Positions 24,301 to 30,640 of a stretch of 64,000 bases of DNA are shown in pieces. Each line of letters starts with the position of its first letter. Within the stretch, counting starts at the first letter, position 1. This stretch comes from Acanthochromis polyacanthus. Taxonomy: Eukaryota > Chordata > Actinopteri > Pomacentridae. The position numbers were made by a program, and so were the translations under genes. The stretch is taken from positions 40,262,755 to 40,326,754 of the forward strand of contig NC_067118.1 in assembly GCF_021347895.1 (NCBI RefSeq), in the 5' to 3' direction. The notes beneath the pieces are model-generated. The model saw only the letters and a list, made by a program, of their open reading frames with translations. It did not search any database and was not told the DNA's origin.

Positions 24301-27300
24301 ATGGAAAAAGGTCAGTTAGTCTTTGGCCGAGGTTGGGCCCCCTTGTCATTTTGCTTTGGGAAGTGAACTAAAATTTAACTCACAAAATATACAGTCCATG
24401 TAGACAATATACAGTAATAAACAAAAGTTTACACATGCTTGTAAAGACCGTGTATATATATGGCAGTCTGGCATTTCCCACGACTCTGACAGCTCTGACA
24501 TTTCTATGATGATTTGACTGACACGCATGCATCTTTGTCACAAAAAAAACAATCATACATTTTGGTTCTTTCATTAACTTATCATAGGTCTTTTGGAAAT
24601 ACGTAATTTTTCTGGTCAAAAATAGTGGGATTATTACTTTTGGTGATGTAGAAAGTTGTGACCTCTTACCTTCTTGTGAGTGACTTTGTTTGACTGCAGT
24701 TGCTGATTTCTCTAAGCCAATTTGATACACTCATTGCACTCAGCCACAAACAGAACAATGGGAAAATCTGCGGAGCTGAGCACAGACGTAAAGAGGAAAG
24801 TCGTTGACTCAAACAAGTCAGGAAAGTCACTTGGAGCCATTTCAAACATGATTCGGATCCCCAAATCATCTAAGTTTAAAGAGCATAATCCAGCTGTGTC
24901 CTTGCCATGATCAGGAAGAAAACACAAAGTATCACCTGTTGCTGAGAAACAAAATGTTAGGATGGTCAAGAGCTAACCAAAAATCACAAAAAAAGCAGGT
25001 CTGTAATGAATTCGATGCTACTGGAACACTGTTGTCAGTGTCCACAGAGGCTGCTGTGCAAGAAATAAGCACTTCTTCTCAAAGTGGCACCTTAGAGCTT
25101 GGCTGAAGTTTGCTGCCGATTACATGGACAAAGAAAATGTCTTCTGGAGGAAGGTTCTGTGGGCAGATGAAACCAAAATGAAGCTATTTCATCACAATGA
25201 CCAGAAATATGTTTGGAGGAGAGACGGTGAGGCCTTTAGCCCCAAGTACACCAAACCTACCATCAAGCATGGTGGTGGCAGTATTATGCTCTGGGGCTGT
25301 TCTGCTGTCAGTGGAAGTGGTGCTTTACTCAAAGTAAATACAATTATGAATCTATATTCTTCAGGAAAACCTAAAATCATCTGCCAAAATGCTGGCTCCT
25401 TGATGCAACTGGGTGTTTCAACAAGACAATGAGCCCAAAACACACCAATAATAGTAAAGAAATGGCTAAATTAGGCTACAATTAAGGTTTTAGACTGGTC
25501 TCCTCAAAGTCCATCAAGAACCTGTAAACTGTGATGAAGAAAGAAGTCTGTGTCAGAAAATTGAACTGTACCAGTCATATTAAGAGGATCAAAGATGCAA
25601 CCAGAAGCTTGTGGATGGCAACCAAAACCACCTAACTGAGATAAAAATGGTAATTTAATCAAATATTAAAATTGCTGCATGTACACTTTTGACCCAGCAG
25701 ATTTTTTCATATTTCCAGAAGACCTATAATAAATCTATGAAAGAATCCAAATGCATGATTGTATTATTGTGACAGAGATACATGTGTTTCAATCAATTCA
25801 TCATTGAAAATTTAAAGTTATAGGAGTCACTGGAAACTCAAGACTGCCATGAGACATATGGTCTTTACAAGGCTTTTGTTTATGACTGTAAGTCTGATTC
25901 GGTAACATGTAATGCAATTATCCCAGAATTTGTTAACCACTTGATGTGATTTGGACTTCAATCCTGACCCCAAACCTGTTGATAAATGTGCTATGCATGT
26001 CGGACATCTATGCATGCCAACCTTCCCAAGCTTGCGATCGTTCATGAGCTTCCTGCAGCTACAATAGTTTCGCTGCTTGTCAAATAATTTGCCTGGTCCT
26101 GTTTGCGCTGCTTAAAACCTCTAATTGCAAAACATATCAAGCCAGAAGAGTTGGAATCAGCTGGTTTGGTTCACCTCCTTCCTACCTTTCACCTGGGCGG
26201 GCCTTGCTGGCTCTTCCCTCGATATTCACAATGGTCCGTATCTGCACAGCGCCTCTCCACTCTGTTTATTTCCTCTCAACTTGCTTTCTCGTCTTCTCTC
26301 CACCATACTCCACTACTTTGCCCGCAGTAGCTTCTGACACGAGGCACTGAATATTTCATCAGCTCCTTTGGATCCCCCCTTTGCCCATCCAAGCTCTTTT
26401 CATGAAACCCCTCTTTTGTCTCTCTCAAAAGCAGCTGCTATTTTTTAAAAGCGTATTTACACAAAGAGCTGACATCTAGCACTTTGTGCAGAAACACAGA
26501 AGAGAGGCTTTCCGTGTAAGACTTGATATTTAGCTGCTCTTTAAGGCTTTTTGGTTATGACGTTTGAAATCGAAGTCTCACACACACTCAGGTGGTGTCA
26601 AAGTTCAGATCATTTAAGCTGTTTTTGTTTTCAAGAACTGTCTGACGGAAATCATTGGAAGTGATTAAAGCTAACAAAAGGCAGATGTTTTAGTTAGTTA
26701 TCGCTGTAAAACGTTAAAGACAGGAACTATGAAACTACAGTGCAATAATTTAAATTTGAAGCAATATAGAAGGGTAAAGCATAATTGCACTAATGTGGAA
26801 AAGTGATGTTCTTTAACAACGTTGCTGAACTGTCTGTTCTTCCCTCCCTGCAGTGAAAGAGAAGGAGGACCTCCACCCTGACGTGGAGTCACAGCCAATG
26901 ACTGATGACAACTACGAATACAGGTGAGAAACACGGCTGCACTGCAGGGTGACGCTGAGGTGTGATGGGGACACAACATTTCTGTATCTAAAAGGTGATT
27001 TTTGTCATGTATCACTGTGATGTTTTTCCACCCTAAAAGCAAACCGTGCATTCACGAGCTTTACCGGGATCAACCAAGAAGCCAATGCTCTCGTCATTTA
27101 ATGGGCTAGGTAACCACTCGGTGTAGCTAGGAGTTAGTAGTGGCTAACAGTTAGCTCAAGCTTTTGTTGCCCTTTCTGGTCTGAATTGTGTGCTTTTACC
27201 TTGCTGTCAGATTCTGATGGTGTGCATGTGTTTGCTCTGTACAGTGTGTGAGTCACCTTGTTCCTTTAGGCACCAGCAGGCCACTCTGTGTGTTGGTGTG

Positions 27301-30300
27301 TTTCTGCATATTTGTGCACTGCTTTCCTTGTGCTGTGTGTTTTATTGAGTGTACATGTGGGGATTTCAGTTTTATCTCAATGTACGTGTGCTTGAAAATC
27401 ACTCCATGTATCATGTTGATGTAATTACCACTAATTACAGCATACGAGTAGCCTAGCCGACCCTTGTGTTCTGAAGACACAAGGGTCTCGGCACGCTGGA
27501 CAGGGAGGGAGGCGGGCTAAAAGGTTGTCTATCAAATCACTCTGCAGCAATTGGGTAGGTATACAACCAATCAGCACAACGAATAGGCTCCTAGAGCGCC
27601 GGAAATCAGAGGATGCGGTAGTCCGGTGAAGCCTTATTTATACAGTCAATGGGTGAAGCTCAAGTATATTACAGACATGTTAACAGAAAGATTATTCAGA
27701 GTCGGTGCTAATGGAGCTCAACAACTGTTGTCGTTTTTGTTGTCGACCCTGGCAGAGAATTAAATTCGTTGCTGTGGGTTGTCTAGCGCGGCTAGGCTAG
27801 TTGTTTCCGGTTGTTTCTGTCAGAATCGTCGCGCCTCTGTCGTCACTTAGTTACGCCAGCCTTCTGACTCTACACTTCATGGTGATTGGTCCGGCCAGTT
27901 TTAGGAGCATCCAACCTCGAGGCTTATGGAGGGTAACTAGACCCACCCTGGCAGAAAATTAAATTCATTGCCGTGGGTTGTCTAGCGCGGCGAGGCTAGC
28001 ATACGAGCAGTCCAATAGTCCAATTAGTCTGTGAAGACTACTCACTTTCTATTTCAAATTCTAAACCTGTGTAACCTATAAACTTTAGATTGTTACCCCC
28101 TTTCAAACAAGCCCATATAGTGTAAAACATCCCCCTCCTTAGCATAGCATTTTCATATTGGAGTCATGCAGTTTTCCAGTTGGAGATTTGAAGCTACTTA
28201 ACTTAGCTTATGTGATCGTTTACGGCCTTTTTATTCACGTTATTTCAACATCTGCTAAGTCATTGGGTCCTTTAAACTGTGTCTGTCAGCACATAAGTGC
28301 ACAAGAAACATTAAGGAGTTTGACTTTACTTCTTAGATCAGACCTGTCCCACATAGAGCTTAGCCACCAAAAATGTCTTCAAGAAGAAAAGTTACACTTA
28401 TACTTCCATTTAAACACTGAGCCATTTGAATCATAGTGTCTCCTGTGCAATATCTTTACCAGAGGTCATGCTTTAAGAACACAGAAAGCTCCCTCTGCAG
28501 ATGCACAGATTTGAAATGTACAGTTATTCCTGATGGAAACTGTCCTACATTCAGTGAAGCCGGCATAAACTGAGCATCGCAAATGGGTAAAAAACCGGCC
28601 CTTTAAGCCCGAAGCAGACAGCTGTTGTACTTTATAATAGCTGTTGAATCTCCATTGTTTGCATTGTTCAGCTGCTACGGTGACAGTTTAGGGGGGAAAT
28701 CGACTGAATCCTATTTTGCCTGACAGCGCTGCAGCAAGTGTGTGACAATGGTGTGTTTGTTTGTGCGGATATTCACCTAAAATAGCCTCTTCTGTCTGCT
28801 TTGATTCTGCTCGTCATCGTATTATTCAGAACATGATTACTCACAATTGTGTGGTTGCTGCCAATTGCGTTCCTGCGCTTCTTGCCAAGACTGTAATTCT
28901 GTTAAACAGGAAGGAATACATTGTCTACGGTGTCCATGACCCTCTTTATAGATTATTAAGCCTATACACGTATTAAGCAACTTTTCACTGCCCCATAGCT
29001 GACAATGACTGCATTAGTGGCTTGTCAATGAATACTGATGACTCACTGATTTCCGAAAAGGTGCAGAGATTACTTTCAAACCCCCTATAGGTGCTGGTAT
29101 TGTATTATTGAGTTTAGCTCTGATACTAAGTTCACTTTGGAGCTTCCCTGGCAGGAGCCACAGTGTGTGTTTGTGAGCCAGTGCAGATATTTGGCCGCAG
29201 CGATCTGTTTAGAATGCTTCTCATGGTTGGTTTCATGAGGCTGTTCTGAGTTCTGTCCCCCCAGAGTGCCCTTAGCCTTACTATGATGTTGTTTTCCTGG
29301 CTTTGGAGCTGGATTCAGGGCTCTCTTGTGCCCTTTGAATCTCTGAAGGCAATAGACCACCCACTGGTATGCCACGTGTCTGGGGAGCAGACAAGTGGTA
29401 ATTATGCTTCAGATGATTTCTCTTTGGAGACAGCTCTCTATTGCTTCGGCCCCTCTGTCCACTGCTAGAACAGCAGGTGTCATAGCTGGAGCAGGCTGTT
29501 AGCCAACAGTGTGATGCAATTTTTTCCTCAGCCAGTTTATGTTGTTGTTTTGGGGTTTTTTTTTTTTTCCATCTTCGCTCTCATCTTCTCATATTTTTAT
29601 GTGCAATCTGGGAGAAGGCAGCAGATGCGAAGAAGTTTTTCCTCCTGGCACCTATAAGCTAGAATAAATACAGCTCCCGGTGCAAAGTGAGGGAAAAATC
29701 CACCTGAAGTTTCCACGACGCCCCCAAACCAAGTCAGCATGGGTCAATGGCAAGACAAATTTAATTACCGCCTTGCCCAGTGATGTGGCGCCATCGCTCA
29801 CCTGTTTGTGAGACTGAAGGAGAGCCTTTTTCACGGGGACAGCACAGACCGAGCTGGATCCCGAACAAGGTCTTGAGTGAGGTGGGGCTCAAAAGCACTC
29901 AGCCCCATTTTTATCACCGTATTCAAAGTCACTGTGGGCGGGCGGCAGCGGCTGTGGCATTCCGCTGCTCTTAGATAACAGCCACTTATCTCCGGCGCTC
30001 TAGAGTCGTCAGAGAAAGAAGGTTTGATAAGAGCTGAAACACGGACTTTACGTGGCTTGCATCGCAAACGCTCCTCATGAAATGGGATAGATAAGATTGG
30101 TTAGTAAGGATCCCGGTGAAGGGGACCCAATTTGTAATCTTCGCCTGAACTGTGTCTCTGCACTAAAATCCAGCTCAAAATGTCGAGCTCGTGTTTGACA
30201 CAGGTGTCAACCACGATGCGCCTCAAATGGCACTATCATACATGAGCCACACGAGTGTTTGTGAGCGCACACCCTCCGTGTTGTGAATACAAAACCAAAG

Positions 30301-30604
30301 GAGAGAGAGAAAGAGAGGAGTGTTATGAAACATGGATAGTTTAGGGAATTAAAAAAAGAGGACAGGGAGGAAAAATATCCTCGGTGCTTCGAGGTGACCC
30401 CACGTCTTGTAGGGAGACACCTGCAAGTTGGCCAGTTGCCCAGCCTTAAATTGGCATCTAATCTCCTCGGCCTGCGTGTGGGCCTCCTGGGAATACCGGG
30501 AATGACAGGCTGTTTGTCTGGGATTGCATATGCCCCACCTTTTCTCCCCTCTTCCTTCTCCCTTTTCTCAATCTCAGCCTTCACCCCAAACCACCTCCCC
30601 CTCC

Positions 30605-30640
<36 letters not shown>

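Larger units (their letters stand above)
24266..26853 (+). other. chl1 intron in the cytoplasmic tail (proximal)
   Basis: Noncoding except for the possible 45-base exon extension at its start (24266-24310). A Tc1-like transposon occupies 24412-25888. The remainder (25890-26853) shows nothing recognised. Confidence 0.6.
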
